The notes beneath the pieces were generated by a model. The model had not been told where the DNA came from. It saw nothing but the letters and a program-made list of their open reading frames with translations, and did not search any database. Position numbers and translations under genes: made by a program. From Straminergon stramineum (lineage: Eukaryota; Streptophyta; Bryopsida; Hypnales; Calliergonaceae): 64,000 nucleotides of DNA. Shown piece by piece: positions 11,063-23,298 of this stretch. The stretch spans positions 16,494,501-16,558,500 of the forward strand of contig OY987269.1 of NCBI GenBank assembly GCA_963920665.1, read 5' to 3'. Positions within the stretch are counted from its first letter, which is position 1, and the number at the start of each line of letters is the position of its first letter.

Positions 11063-13412
11063 TCAATTGTGGCCATTATAAACGCCACTAGGGTCGGCAT
11101 TATTTACAATCCATGGATGTGTCACCACTTTATGGAGAGGCAGTCTTTGATTGGAGTCCTTCACCAAGAGCTGCATACACCACACAGAGCACCCCATCGT
11201 TAGACCAACTGAAATCTCAAATCCCAGTGATACGGATATAGAGGATGTTCCTAGAATCATAAACCAAGGTCACAGATGCTTGCAAGAACTTAGAGGCATC
11301 ACATTACCTGGCAGATGAGATCTCGGGCTGCTGAGGAAATTACAGGCTTTGATGGAAACTTCAGATCCACGCGGACAATACTGCATGAAAAAATGTTAGA
11401 CCAACTCCGCTAGAGGGAAATGAAGTGAAGGCACTATCAAGCATCGACAGGACTGTAACACACAACGGTTGACACATTATTTTCATTTCAGGTAACCACT
11501 ACAGACTGGGAGAAAGGAATTACCGCTTGTACGTGTCGGAGTGCTTCTTTGCTTCAAATGGTGGGGTGCCATAAAGGAACTCAAAGCAAAGGATACCCAA
11601 GCTCCATACATCAACGCCGGCATCATGTTCTTTACCCTCAACTGAGTCGCAGCAAAGAAGATTTAGCAGTGAGACCGAAAGAAGGATCAATAAATTTGAT
11701 AGGAAAGGAAGACAAGTGTTCAGAAACTAGAGAGAGAGTATTAAGCTGGACATAGATACATACCCATTTCTGGAGGGAGATAGTCCAAAGTTCCACAGAG
11801 AGTCCTGCGTCTGTTGCTGGTATGCACGGACCAACCAAAGTCGGCTATTTTCAGCTCACCCTGCACGCCAAACAAAATCAACGTCAGGAAAGAATTCTGG
11901 TTGACGGAGTAGGCCTGCCGTAAAACTATTACGAATGCAGTCGGAAAGGGTTAAGGGTATGTTTCAATACCTTCAGTCCTATCAGGAGATTCTCAGGCTT
12001 GATATCACGATGTATCACATGCTTCTCGTGGCAATACATCAGAGCGCGGGCAAGGGAGGAAATATACTGCACGTTGATACAGAGGATAGCATTTAGTTCA
12101 GCTGTCAACAACGCCACTCTCCAATATTGAGATTTCAAACGCATGGTAAAGACCAGCCGCTACTCTGAAAATGTTGATTCAAATCCGACACTAAAAGTGA
12201 TTTTGACCTAATTTCCATCTCAGCATCACAATGTGGGTACAAAGGAGCACCGATATCTTCAGCAGTCATCAGAACCGGTTTCAATTTTCAAAGTCCATGT
12301 AAATCGAAATTGGGCGTGGGGTTGCGCATACCGTGGCCGCTCTCTTTTCATTGAAGACCTTGCACCTTTGGAGCTCCTTGTAGAGCTCACCTTTTGCGGC
12401 ATATTCAAGAATCAGATATACTCTAGCCTGCCAATGGAAAGACAGAAGACGTTGGTTAAATCATTACCCGATAATGTAGCTCACAGAGCATTTGAAATCG
12501 CAATAACAGAAGCATCAGGTATAGGACTTTTCCGCACACCGTAGTTGGAAGGGGAATCCAAGTATCTCATCATTTGCTTCCTCTCACATCAAGAAGATTG
12601 GACTGAAACAAAATCTATTGACCACGGTAGTAATTTCATGAAACATGGATTTCATTTTGCAATTTGTAAGACTTCACCTGATCATAAAAGTACCCGTACA
12701 GGCGTAGGATATTGGGATGGCGAAGGTGAGATTGAATCTCAATCTCACGCCGCAGTTGATGCTCAACTTGAGATTGCTGAAGCTGGTTCTTGAATAGAAC
12801 CTTCAATGCAACGACATACTTGCTCTGCCATTGCATGTAATCGAGACACTATTTCAGTACAGCAGCATCAAACCAACCACATAAAGAAGGCACTAGACAA
12901 GCGGACTCAAGTGCCACAATAATATGAATGCGGAGACTTACAACCCCGTGAGACCTGTCCCGACTTCTGAAAACCCTTGGCAGTCTATCCGAGTTCGATT
13001 ACAGGTACACAAATTGTAACAATTTCGATTACAGTATGCACAATGCCGACGTAGAACTTCAAATTCAATGCCACAAGTGACCATGTGACAGCAATTCCGT
13101 CGGGTCAACACTGCAACGTTCTTGAGCATATCCATCAAAAATTAGCTTATGAAAATCGAAATGCAGTGTCACCTGCTTCTCCCGGGCAAGGTAGACATTC
13201 CCAAACTTGCCCCTGCCTAGCGGCTTCCCAATGTCGAAGTCGGTCAGCGACCACCGCTTCTCTCCCTTGTTGTTGCCATTATCAGCTCCTTCATTTTCCT
13301 GGCGCAGGAGAATTTCACCAAAACACCCGTCAGCGACAGTTCTAAACCACATTCATCGCTCACAGGCCACAATTTCAATGTAGTAAAATCACACCTTGGC
13401 ATCAGAACCCAT
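11063..13412 (-). CDS. AUR: Aurora-type serine/threonine protein kinase, nine exons
   Basis: This is a mitotic kinase of the Aurora family, which phosphorylates histone H3 and spindle or cell-plate targets. Exons on the minus strand: 13395-13412, 13173-13341, 12678-12824, 12332-12427, 11971-12066, 11764-11860, 11524-11641, 11308-11380 and 11063-11170. All introns read GT..AG. Motifs in order: glycine loop [16 protein letters not shown] lysine (about K71), HRDIKPEN (about D165), DFGWSVH (about D183, an Aurora signature), activation loop [16 protein letters not shown] (about T196), then [21 protein letters not shown]. The product is about 304-307 residues, normal for plant Auroras. The start is uncertain: joining exon 1 at AAG/GT puts a stop in exon 2, whereas a donor two bases later (GT/GTGA) keeps frame, or translation may begin at the ATG at 13352. 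Kinase identity is certain. Confidence 0.93.
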
Positions 13413-13751
13413 TTCGAAGACTCCGGCGCTGAGCGTTCAGAATCTGCGCAGCTTCACTCACAAAGCTCCTAGGCCGCAAGAACAGATCAAGAACTCTGCC
13501 TTTCCATACTACCAAACATTCCACACAAACACTCAACTCCCCTCACAGAGATCGATCCAAAACCATGACCCTTCTTACAAACTCTAAAGCTCCTACAACA
13601 CACAAGCCGGGACACCGTGTGCCAAAATTGTAACAGACCCACTTGAAATCCCCACTCAAAGCACTAGCAAAAATCGTAAAGAAGCGCACACTACTAGTGG
13701 AGGTGACACAAGACCCACAAGGTGAATTGAGATTTGTGAAGCTACAGATAA

Positions 13752-13978
13752 CCGTTGAGGAAGGGAGGGGATGAGATCGAGAGCGTGACGACAAACGACA
13801 CTGGCGAGGCTATAAACCTCGGCAATGGCGAAGGCTGTCTGCGAGAGTGGCCATTCAGCGTGCGTTCAAAAACTGGCGCTCTAACAGTCACTCTCCACAG
13901 TCGGCTTTAGATGAAAGTCATCTGCAAACGGTCTTCTCTGTTCATCCGGTTTCCGTTCACGTTCGTTGCTATTCCGTT
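13752..13978 (-). promoter_or_regulatory. Cluster of AACGG cores upstream of the Aurora gene
   Basis: AACGG occurs at 13752-13756, 13953-13957 and 13974-13978 on the gene's strand and at 13927-13931 on the other strand. AACGG is the core of the mitosis-specific activator (MSA) element bound by three-repeat MYB factors in G2/M genes. The copy at 13752 fits the longer consensus at 9 of 10 positions. Function is inferred from the motif and the gene it precedes. Confidence 0.55.
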
Positions 13979-14182
13979 CATGTTCGTTGGCGGCTGCATT
14001 GCACTGGTTATTGGTTCTACAGTCCACAGTCCACACCTAATTGCGTCCGAATAAGCAATTGAGCATTGTTCCTATTATTTAATATGCCTTATGTTTTGGT
14101 GGATTTTATTGAAGATTAGAAGAATATTTTAGATTCTTTTCTCATATATTTTTTAGGTTAACGTATGAACATAGGGTGAATT

Positions 14183-15115
14183 TTAACCCCTAAATGCCCA
14201 AACTGCGTTTTTTGGCAACATAGCGATTTTGGGCAGCTCACTACGAATGGAGTTTTTCTTATTTTTCTTTGAAATTTTCACACAACATGTGCCCGAGGAG
14301 TATCTTTAAGGACCAACAATTTTCATAACTTTTGACTTCATGGTTTAAAAGTTATTGCATGATATGTAATTTTCATTGCTCTTCGGGCAGCCCAAAAAAT
14401 TCTTAAAAAAATACTTTTTTAAGAAATAAAAATTTGAAATTGGTTTTCTAGATTTATATGTACATGGAAAGCTTTGAATCATTCCATTTTGATTTATGAG
14501 ATGAAAGTTATGAGGTGTTTTAGTTTGCGGGCAGTTCCGGATTCTCTACTCTAAAATAAACTTTGAAGTCCTTTATTTCACTCAATTTTCAATATTTTTT
14601 GAAAAAAATAAAATCATAAGGTGTGGATTTTTTAGTAAAACATTACAACCATTGGGATTGGAATTTTTCAATTCCATAACAAAATTCTTCACAATTTAGT
14701 ATTTTGAATCATTCTCTACTTCTTTGTACTTACTTTCTTTTTCCTATATGCTGTACAATTTCAAATGATTTGAATTTTTTCAAGCATGTAGCCAACTTGC
14801 CTTGAAGAATGAATCCAAAGAGTAACCACCATTTTGGAATTTTTTTCATACAAATGTGGCCTTGTGAAGTGCAGCTGCCCGTTTTTTCACAGGGCCAAAA
14901 AAAGGATTTTTGCTAATTCAAACACTAATATCTTACAATCTACATGGTGAAAAATTCTGAAATTTTTTCCGCATCTCCTCAAATAAGTTTCGTACAAGAT
15001 CTTACGGTTACATGTTTCCAAAAATGTTTTTTTCCAAAAATTTGGTACTTGTTCTAGAAATGACAGTTTTGGAGCGTTTTTGGTGAAAACATAGTTGAAA
15101 ACATTTAGGGGTTAA
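14183..15115. mobile_element. TTAA-site element, subfamily A, complete
   Basis: The element (14187-15111, 925 bp) is bounded by TTAA on both sides (14183-14186 and 15112-15115). It begins CCCCTAAATG and ends CATTTAGGGG, a perfect 10-bp inverted terminus. The interior shares blocks with 53793-54718 and 36175-37109, such as GGAAAGCTTTGA followed by a TCATTCCATTT-like block. There is no transposase frame. TTAA targeting plus CCC-starting termini suggest piggyBac-like mobilisation; Kolobok is the alternative superfamily using TTAA. Confidence 0.88.
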
Positions 15116-17545
15116 AGTACTAAAAATAGGTACAAAAATATCTCTAGGTTGTAATGAATAGAGGGTGTATCTTTTAGTCAAGAATTCAGAGGGCACAATC
15201 TTAGAGGAGGGTGGAACTAGGTGCAATTACCTTATTGAATTAAGGGAGGGCTTTCAACACCAAAAACTACACGTGAGGAAGTTTGAGTAGGATTTTACTT
15301 GTTAAGCAAGCCAATGCTATAGGGTCAAAAGCCTTGGGTAGAAGAACTATATATTTTTAACATTTTAGAAAATTTGGTACCTTAATTGTTTTGTTGGTGA
15401 GGGTAGAAAGTTGGAGTCACTGCAAAAAAAATTGTGGATATTCGTATAGCACAACAATATTTCAACATACACTAATAATTTGGATATGTATTATATAACA
15501 TCTGATTTAGGTATATTACTGTTACACACATTAATAGGACAATTCATTTGAACAAAATTTCAAAGATTTAGGTATTTGAAAGCAAAGTTATAACTTCATC
15601 TCACCACAACAAGTTTAATGCATTTGTACCAAATAAAAATGAAAAACAAAAAAAGTTGACAATAGATGTAATGTAAAATTAAATATTAGAGGGAAAAAAA
15701 TCCAATTGAGAATATCTTTGAGATTGCAAGAAATAAGAGTTTGTTTTCAAAATCTAACATTGCATTGTAATGGCATGTGTTGTTGTATTCTATTTACAAA
15801 CCTACATTTTAAGAAAGGAATATTTTTCTACACATACCCAATCATTCCCTTTCTATTTCATTGGGACAATGCAAACTAAATGACACAAACCAAATGAGAT
15901 ACTTAAAATTTTTTTTTAAAAATTTGGCACGAATATAAATTCAAGATTTTTCAACATCTCAAGCATTTCTATGATATAGAATAATCTAAAGGGATTTAAA
16001 TATCCATAGAATAGCCAAAAATTATTCAGCTTATTCAACTTAATCCCTAAATGCCCAAGCCTTTCCAATTGTGTTTTTCCTATGAAAAAAGAATATGGGC
16101 TTATAATTATCTCCAATAAGAAAAATTTAATTTTTTTCAAATTCTAACCAAATAGATGTTTAAAGAACTTGCTTATGAGAGTGCATACCAATTTTGAGCG
16201 TGAAATTGCATGGGAGTTGTGAGATTATAACAAGAGAAATATATATATCATATTTTTTATATGATGCCCCTATCCATAATGTTTGAGAAATTTGCATATA
16301 AGAGTTTTTGGGGATTGGAGGTGGCCTAAACAACTAAAACTCATGTTAGTACAAAAAAATGCACTTCCCAAAACTTTAAGTTCAAAGGAATAGCTATCAA
16401 ACTCAACTCTGATACAATCCACCTTACAATTGTTGTAATGCAATTTTTTTTAAAGTATAAATTGCAAATAAGCCCATAGCATCACTTGTCTATTTAAATT
16501 TTCAATGGTCAAAATCATGAAAAAACCTTACTCCTTCCATTGGAACCATTTTCAAAGCAAATGGATAAGTACAATTTTTTACATCTCAAATCAAGTGAAA
16601 TTGGCAAACTTTGCTCCAATTAAGTAAAATTAGCAATCTTTCCTCTACCACAAGTGGACATATATAGCTTAGAAGACCTCTCTAAAATAAAATATTTACC
16701 TTTTTTAGTGAAAAAGAAAAGTTTTCAATATTTAAAGTTCAAAATTGTCCATAAATTTTTTTAAACGGTAGAAGCAATTTAACTACCTACACCAAAATAA
16801 GCTTAAAAATTTAGATTGACCATATATGATCAATTAGACAATTAGAGATTAATAAACCCATAAGGTTTACTATTCAATTTCAAGAGGTCACCATAGCCCA
16901 AGCCCAATCATCTAGTTTAAGGAAAGAAACAAAGCTCCACCATTGATGAGGGTGTGGTCCTAGGAGGAATAGATGGAGCAAGGTGAGTTTGGCTATTTCT
17001 TGATGCATTCAATTGTAACAACTAGTTGTAGGTGCCTCCCCATCCTCTTCCTCTCCCGCCTTCCTATAATATGTTCTCTAAGTTGATGTTGAAAGCAATG
17101 GTTATCCTTTAGTGTTCAATTGTGGATGATGAATGTTGTCGGAAGTTCATTTCATCTAATTTATATTCATTAAGGAAGCTTCTCCAGAAGAAAATTGTAT
17201 TGCAATCAACTCAATTTACAGAAATGTTAGCTAGTTTTTGTTGATTGCAACATAGTTTTCTTCTAGTGCTTTATGAAAACTCTTGTTAGTAATATATCAT
17301 TGAAAAGAAGATAGAATGCTCAACATGAATCAATGATATAGATTTGTTGAAGGAGTTTTAATTATTTATTACAAACTTCAATACAAACGTAATCTTACTA
17401 ACTTTAGACTAAAGGTAGCGAGAATCTTAGTTAGCAATGAACATACTTTTAGACTTATTCACAATTTCTTCGTTGCTAATATCACTCCTAACAATAAAAA
17501 AGAAGAGTCTTTTGTAGAGACAAATTGTCTTTTTATATTGAGGAT
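15116..17545. other. AT-rich spacer with one TTAA-element end
   Basis: No gene was recognised. At 16040-16043 a TTAA is followed by TCCCTAAATGCCCAAGCC, the left-end signature of the TTAA family, but I could not identify a matching right end. The rest is low-complexity AT-rich sequence. Confidence 0.45.
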
Positions 17546-18127
17546 TTAATCCCTAAAGGACCAAGGCACATTTTAGCTAGAAATTGTGAAAAACTACCAC
17601 TTTTTAGGCACTGAGAAAAAAATGAAAAAAAAAGTTTTTTTTCAAAATTCAACCATACGAATTTGTACTAGACTACTATGAGAATGTGTGGAAAAAATCT
17701 TAGAAACTTTGATTGTATAAATTGAAAGACTATAATGTTTGAAGTTAGGAGAATTTTTTTTTTCAACCTTGCCCAACAAGGCCAACAACCTTTAACTCCT
17801 TCTAAAGTGAGATTTTTACACTACACATGGTTAGTTTTTTGACATTTGGATTTTGTATCATGTAAGTTACATACCTACCAAATTTCAAAAGTAGAAGAGG
17901 TGTTTTGCACATGCTGCCCAAAGCTGCCTGAGTTGCTTGAAAAGTTTAGGGGAGCATAACATTTGATCCGGGCACCCAATTGGAAAAAAAATTACATTCC
18001 CACTAAGGGGGGATATATTCACACCTTGTATCAAAATTTGAAGAACATCCGTTATAGAATGACTTCATACGCACCTACCCAAGATTAGTTCCATATGTTC
18101 AACAGCCATTCAATCCTTTAGGGTTAA
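17546..18127. mobile_element. TTAA-site element, subfamily C, short form
   Basis: A 573-bp element (17551-18123) begins CCCTAAAGGACCAAGG and ends TCCTTTAGGG, with a perfect 10-bp inverted terminus CCCTAAAGGA. Left flank is TTAAT and right flank is TTAAT, so the duplication may be five bases or TTAA plus a chance T. A diverged relative lies at about 49300-49830. It is non-coding. Confidence 0.78.
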
Positions 18128-18184
18128 TTTAATTGATACTAAATTCACATAAAATATAGATAATACCATTAGAAGAGATTTGAG

Positions 18185-18480
18185 GGCATGAAGATCTTGT
18201 GAAGTTATTTTGAGTTCTTAAGGTGTGGGAACTCGCCACATTAGCAATATGACGTGGCAGAAACACTGCCACATCAGAAAACGATACTATTTTAATTTTT
18301 TTTTAATTATTTTTTATTTATTTATTTTTAATTAAGTTTTAGGTTTATGAATATTGTTTAGAAATTTTGGGGAAAATTAATTTTTCATTTTTTTTTCCAA
18401 AAATTCGGAAATTCAAACCATTGTAGTCTAGTTCCCAATTTCTAGCAACACAAGGAACACTGCAAGGAACAACCCTAAAT
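18185..18480. repeat. Hairpin-bearing dispersed repeat, copy 1
   Basis: This stretch resembles 32645-32930 in the same orientation: a GGAACTYGCCACA-like segment, then a stem-loop, then an AT-rich run. The stem here is TGACGTGGCAG / CTGCCACATCA (18250-18260 and 18266-18276) with a 5-base loop and one mismatch. Flanking homology is moderate. What kind of element it belongs to is unknown. Confidence 0.6.
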
Positions 18481-19428
18481 CAAGCTCTAGAAGCCCTCAA
18501 TTCTCCTCGAATGCATCCATAGAATATCACTAACTCATATTAGTTTTAATATCACTAACAAAAGATCTAAGGCAAACTTCTATATACTACAATTGGCCAA
18601 ACTTTGAAAAAAAGACCAAAAGTTTTCTAAAATTCCACACAGAAGTGTACAATACTAGTAAGGGGGAATTAGAATAGTTTGCTAGCTTGATTATAGGAAG
18701 TACTTGAAAAGTAGGGAGGAGCAAGTTTCCAACTTCAAGAAATCTAATTTTAGCATTAGATTTGAGCTTTTGGGTTGATTTGAGTTTGACCATAAGACAA
18801 GACTACATCCAAAATGAAAATTTTACCCAAGCAAAAGACAAAACTATTCCTGAAATGTATTTTCTCATGGAAGTATAAACATCATATAAGTCAGCCAAAA
18901 GCAATTCTGATTGATGGAAACTTGAAATTTGTTTTCCAATTCCGACTCCATATATATGTCCACCGTATCAGCGGCCATTGAAGATGACTAACTCACATTA
19001 AGTTAGATCTAACATCAGCATTGAATGTCACTAAGTTAACTCACTAACTAACTTACTAACTTAACTTAACTTAGATATCATAAATATCCTCAGACAGTCT
19101 CTGTGCTTCAAACAAGTTCTGTACATGGCGGCGCTCGTATTCATGACCGCCGATCTTTCTTCCTTTTTTGACACAAATGAAACGAAATTTCATTGCAATG
19201 GTAAAATACAAGCCAACCAGCCACAAGTAACAGAAGGGCGATCCTTAACCACCGATCTTTGAATCCCATATTGCGCTCCTTCACAATTCCGCCAGTTCCG
19301 ATCAACCATTTGCACTTGAGGATGAAAATTTCATGCATGCACGCTTCGTTTTTTCAGTTCTGATGTCTGCGTAACAAAATTTTCACAAGCAGCAATCCCA
19401 GTATTCCTGTTTGATTTGGATCCCCGAA
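18481..19428. other. Upstream region of the RBR gene
   Basis: The proximal 300-400 bases have a more balanced composition than the AT-rich DNA further left and probably include promoter and 5' UTR. An imperfect ACTAACT/ACTTA-type run lies at about 19030-19075. No separate gene was recognised. Confidence 0.4.
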
Positions 19429-22400
19429 ATGGAGAATGTTGCAATCTCGAAGCGGCAGGCTCTAGAGTTCGCCAAGGACATTGTGGAAGCGAGGGATGCG
19501 GAGCTTGCGTTCTTGCTGCAGCTCCAGGAAATCGTACAGAGTACTACAACTTTGCCAGATATCGATGATCATGAATTGGAGGAGAGCCCCTCGCAGCCAT
19601 TGCCAATTGGAATCGGCTTGCAAGGTACGTAATAAATTGGTTACCTGTTCGGTTTCAAGAATGCTTGCTTTTCTATTTTGCTTCTGTTAATTTCGAGTAT
19701 GCGTAAGGTTTGGATTCTCCATTTACTTAGCGCGGTTGTACGTGATATTTGATATGAAATTCAAGCCTGGCATGGCAGTGCGTTGCGAATTGAAATCATA
19801 GTCTCATACCATTATGATTCCGATTTTGTAATGAGATTATTGTAGTCCTCGAGATTAGTAAGGAGCAAGAGCATTGCTTAGAGGAGTCCGTGGGTAATTG
19901 TAGAGCACAGTGATTAGGATTCTTCACCATCAAAACTTGTCTCAGACATGCAGTAGATCATGCATTGAGTACTGAAAAAGATCTTTTGATGTTTCCTGCA
20001 CGCAGACAATCAGATAGCAGCAGACAAAGACAAGGCTGTTGCATTGACTGTGGCTGTGGAAGAGCTTGGAACCCTTGTTGTGGAGACAGAGGAAACGCAG
20101 CTATCCTTACTTGAGGCGGACCGAATAGCTCACTTAGACGCCATTCAGGAGCACGATGCGCAGTTTGCATTCGCCATCGCAAACGCGCCGGACGAAGATT
20201 GGGAAGAAATTGGAGACGAGATGGAAGACCCCTTTCATTTTTCTCACGGTCCAAATGAGCTTTTGGCTGACAATGATGCTGACGGTCAATTGGATTCAGT
20301 TCTGCTCCAGTTGGGGGAAGCTGCTTCCTCCCTTCCCAGAAAGAGATTACATTCAGGTTTGAGGGAAAGTCCTGTTGAAATTCGCCGTGTGAATGTGCCC
20401 CCACTCCCCACTCACGGATTGATCGCGGAGCACCGAGTTAAGGGGAAGAAGAAGGTTCACCAGGAAACTGTCCCAGCTACTGTTTACGAACCAAACAAAA
20501 AACGCAGAGTAAGATTTCGATTAGATAGTCTGGATCGCAAGGACGGGGACACCACCGGTCAGACAGATGAACGTTTGGATGATGGTGAATGTGGACAGAG
20601 TGTATGTCAGATCTGCTTTGACGCCACAATAGCAACAAACCCTTTTGTTTCTCTTGAAGGTGGTTGCCGCTTCTCCGACGCTCTCTTTGTTTGCTGTGTA
20701 ATTATGCATGCTTGTGAATCCTTGTTGCTCAATCCTACAGGTACAGCCTTCTAGCAGTGGACCGAAATCGACATAATGGTTCGTTTCAGAGTAGTTCACG
20801 AGGTAAATATGTCCAATCTTGCATGCTTCCAACGTTAGAATGGGAAGATCAATAGGAGGGAGCTAGAAACGGTGGTTGGTACTTGAATTCCCATCTTCTC
20901 TCATTCTCTATGTTAGAAGAATATGAGTCTGAGGATCAGATATTTCTCTACCATTGGAAGCATGAAATTGAGTCTCGAATTATCACAAGCATGAAGAAGA
21001 GAACTTTCCTACATTGAAAATGGGTACTACCCTTTTCCTTCAGGGTGAGGAGCACATTCCAATGCCGGAATAGTGTGCCATATGCATGGCAACTTCTGTC
21101 CAACGAAACATGAAACCTCTACGATGAAATTATGTGACTACTCTGAATCTCCCATTAGCGTTATTATCATGACAGTTTGTCAAAAGAAGAACTAGTGAAG
21201 TGCTTCTCAAGAGACACCCAGTGCATGATCGATGGAGATAGAAAGCAACGGGTGTACACTTCACAAAAGTGTGTCACCTGGGCAACACTCAGCTCGTCCT
21301 TTTTGATGTTGTACTTCTTTATCTTTCTTGGTGCAATGCAATTCAAATCTGATTTTAAGAGCTTTGATTTTACATTGTGACTCAGGATGTGGACATAAAT
21401 TCTGCGACACATGCGTCTCAAGGCACGCGGAGGCGAAGATACTGGATGGACAGACGCATATTACCTGTCCTCACGGTGATTGCCGGACTACTATTTCCTT
21501 CACCCAGCTGTCGTTTCATTTGAACTCGAAGATGCTGGAAATTCTGTCAAGGAGGCAGATAGAAGCAGCCATTCCTGATTCGGAATGCCTCTATTGTCCT
21601 TTCGAGGACTGCTCTGCGTTGTTCTGTAAACCTAAACCCAGTTGCCATGTCCTGCGACCATCGAGTTCGGCACATCCACATTCAACTGCATTTGGATGTG
21701 TAGAATGTGATGCTTGCCACCGAGCATTCTGCTTCGAGTGTGAAGTGGCCTGGCATTCGGACATGAGTTGCGCCGAGTATAAAGCCCACCTGAAGAACCG
21801 GAGTAGCTTGGGTGACGAGAAGCTACTTCAGCTAGCTAACAAAGAGAAATGGCAGCGCTGCAGGTGTGGGAGGGTCGTTGAACTCACACGTGGTTGTTAT
21901 CATATATCATGCATGTAAGTACTCGCTCATTCTACTCACTGTTCAATGAAGAGCAAGCCGGATCAGTAAAACTGGAAATCAACTAATTGTAGAATCTCCT
22001 AAAACTGAAAATGCAGATGCACATTTTCACCGGGGGATCTCTCGATGCAGTCAACGGTTCATTGAAATGTACAAACGTGGAGATCATTTTCGTACGTCAG
22101 ACCGGCACTGAGTACTAATTACTGTCAATATTCTTATCGGGGATCTCACGATGATATCAAGTACCCTTTCAATCGGTGCTATTTATTGAGTAGACGCAAA
22201 CAATTTTCCTGCGTTGTTCTAAAAATGCTGTGGGCATACATGTTCTCAATATATTTTGAAGGTTCTCAGATATGCCCAAGTGTTGTTTATGGGCGTCTTC
22301 ACATAATATGGGAGTATGGATCATCACAATGAACTCCTCACAATGGCATTAATTCTTTTCTCACCATCTATGATCTGCACAAAGTTGAAATTCAGAAAAT

Positions 22401-22785
22401 TTGAATGTGACGAGGAGGATCTCTCGATGAAGTTCTCTTGCAATATGGATCTCCCCATGTACTATAGGAGGTCATAACTCATAAATCAGAAGTTAGACAA
22501 AACTTCAAAGATCTGTTTGCACTCTGCCCTCATGCATGTTATTTATTTCTGGACTCTGATAGTTGTTGAACAGTTGACCTATATTGTATAGACTATGACT
22601 TGAACTTAATTATGAGCTTTGATTGTTTCCTTCTTTCTGTGTTGCTATATTTGAGGTTTCGCTTGTTTCTCCCTGATTGCAGATGTGGACATGATTTTTG
22701 CTACAATTGTGGAGCTCCGTGGCCATCGAACGAGGACGAGGAAAAGACTTGCAGCTGTCCAAATTGGATCGAGTCAAAATTGTGA
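19429..22785 (+). CDS. RBR (RING-IBR-RING) E3 ubiquitin ligase, four exons
   Basis: Exons at 19429-19624, 20006-20659, 21386-21914 and 22683-22785 join in frame to 493 residues ending in TGA; all introns are GT..AG. The family transfers ubiquitin through a RING2 cysteine thioester. RING1 begins at about C266 (CQICFD, then CGHKFCDTC at 285 on), the IBR covers about 351-412 (CLYCPFEDC, CVECDACHRAFCFEC), and RING2 starts at about 439 with WQRCRCGRVVEL, then GCYHISC with the likely catalytic Cys at about 459, and CGHDFCYNCG. The acidic N-terminal half contains the DAELAFLLQLQE-type segments common in plant RBR proteins. Odd point: the first RING2 cysteine pair is C-x-C rather than the usual C-x2-C. 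MENVA at 19429 is preferred over the ATG at 19411. The substrate is unknown. Confidence 0.9.
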
Positions 22786-23298
22786 AAAAGCTCTACAGGC
22801 AGCTAAATCATGCAATTGATCCTCAGCTTCTGCAAGACTTTTTGTTATATTTTGGATGCCATTGTTTGGAATGGTTGAAGCCGCGTCCACAGTAGCATAC
22901 TCGGGACCACGGTGAGTACATTCCAGCAATGGTCACCATCTCAATTTTCCGAAACATAATGCATGTGTCCGATCAAGGCCAATTACAATTTACTGTATTC
23001 CACTGAGAATCAGAGCTTAAGTTTCTGCTTCATTTTTATTCAGGAAAGTAAGGGATTCAGGTTAAATAACCTCATTTTTGAATACCGAATATCTGGAGCA
23101 CAACATATCACTCGGATGTGACGGAAGTGTGAGACCCAGATTCTCTGGACGTTCAAGAGGCTCCCACACTGTATGCATTCCACATAGCTTTTGGACGTAA
23201 GAATCACTCATGTGCCGCAGCAAGAGTATTGCTTTCATCCTGAGCGTTCAATACCAAAAGTGTCACGGAGGGAAAGGTAATGGCTTCCTCCATTCGTA
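22786..23298. other. 3' region of the RBR gene
   Basis: This is probably 3' UTR and downstream flank. The frame at 22698-22895 overlaps the last exon in another phase and has no recognisable content. Confidence 0.4.

Noticed and set aside
19958..20404. 148-aa minus-strand frame over the RBR gene
   Set aside because: It is a shadow of exon 2 of the RBR gene, whose sense frame has clear domains and consistent splice phases.
22698..22895. Extra C-terminal RBR exon
   Set aside because: The spliced frame ends at TGA 22783-22785; this frame is out of phase and lacks motifs.
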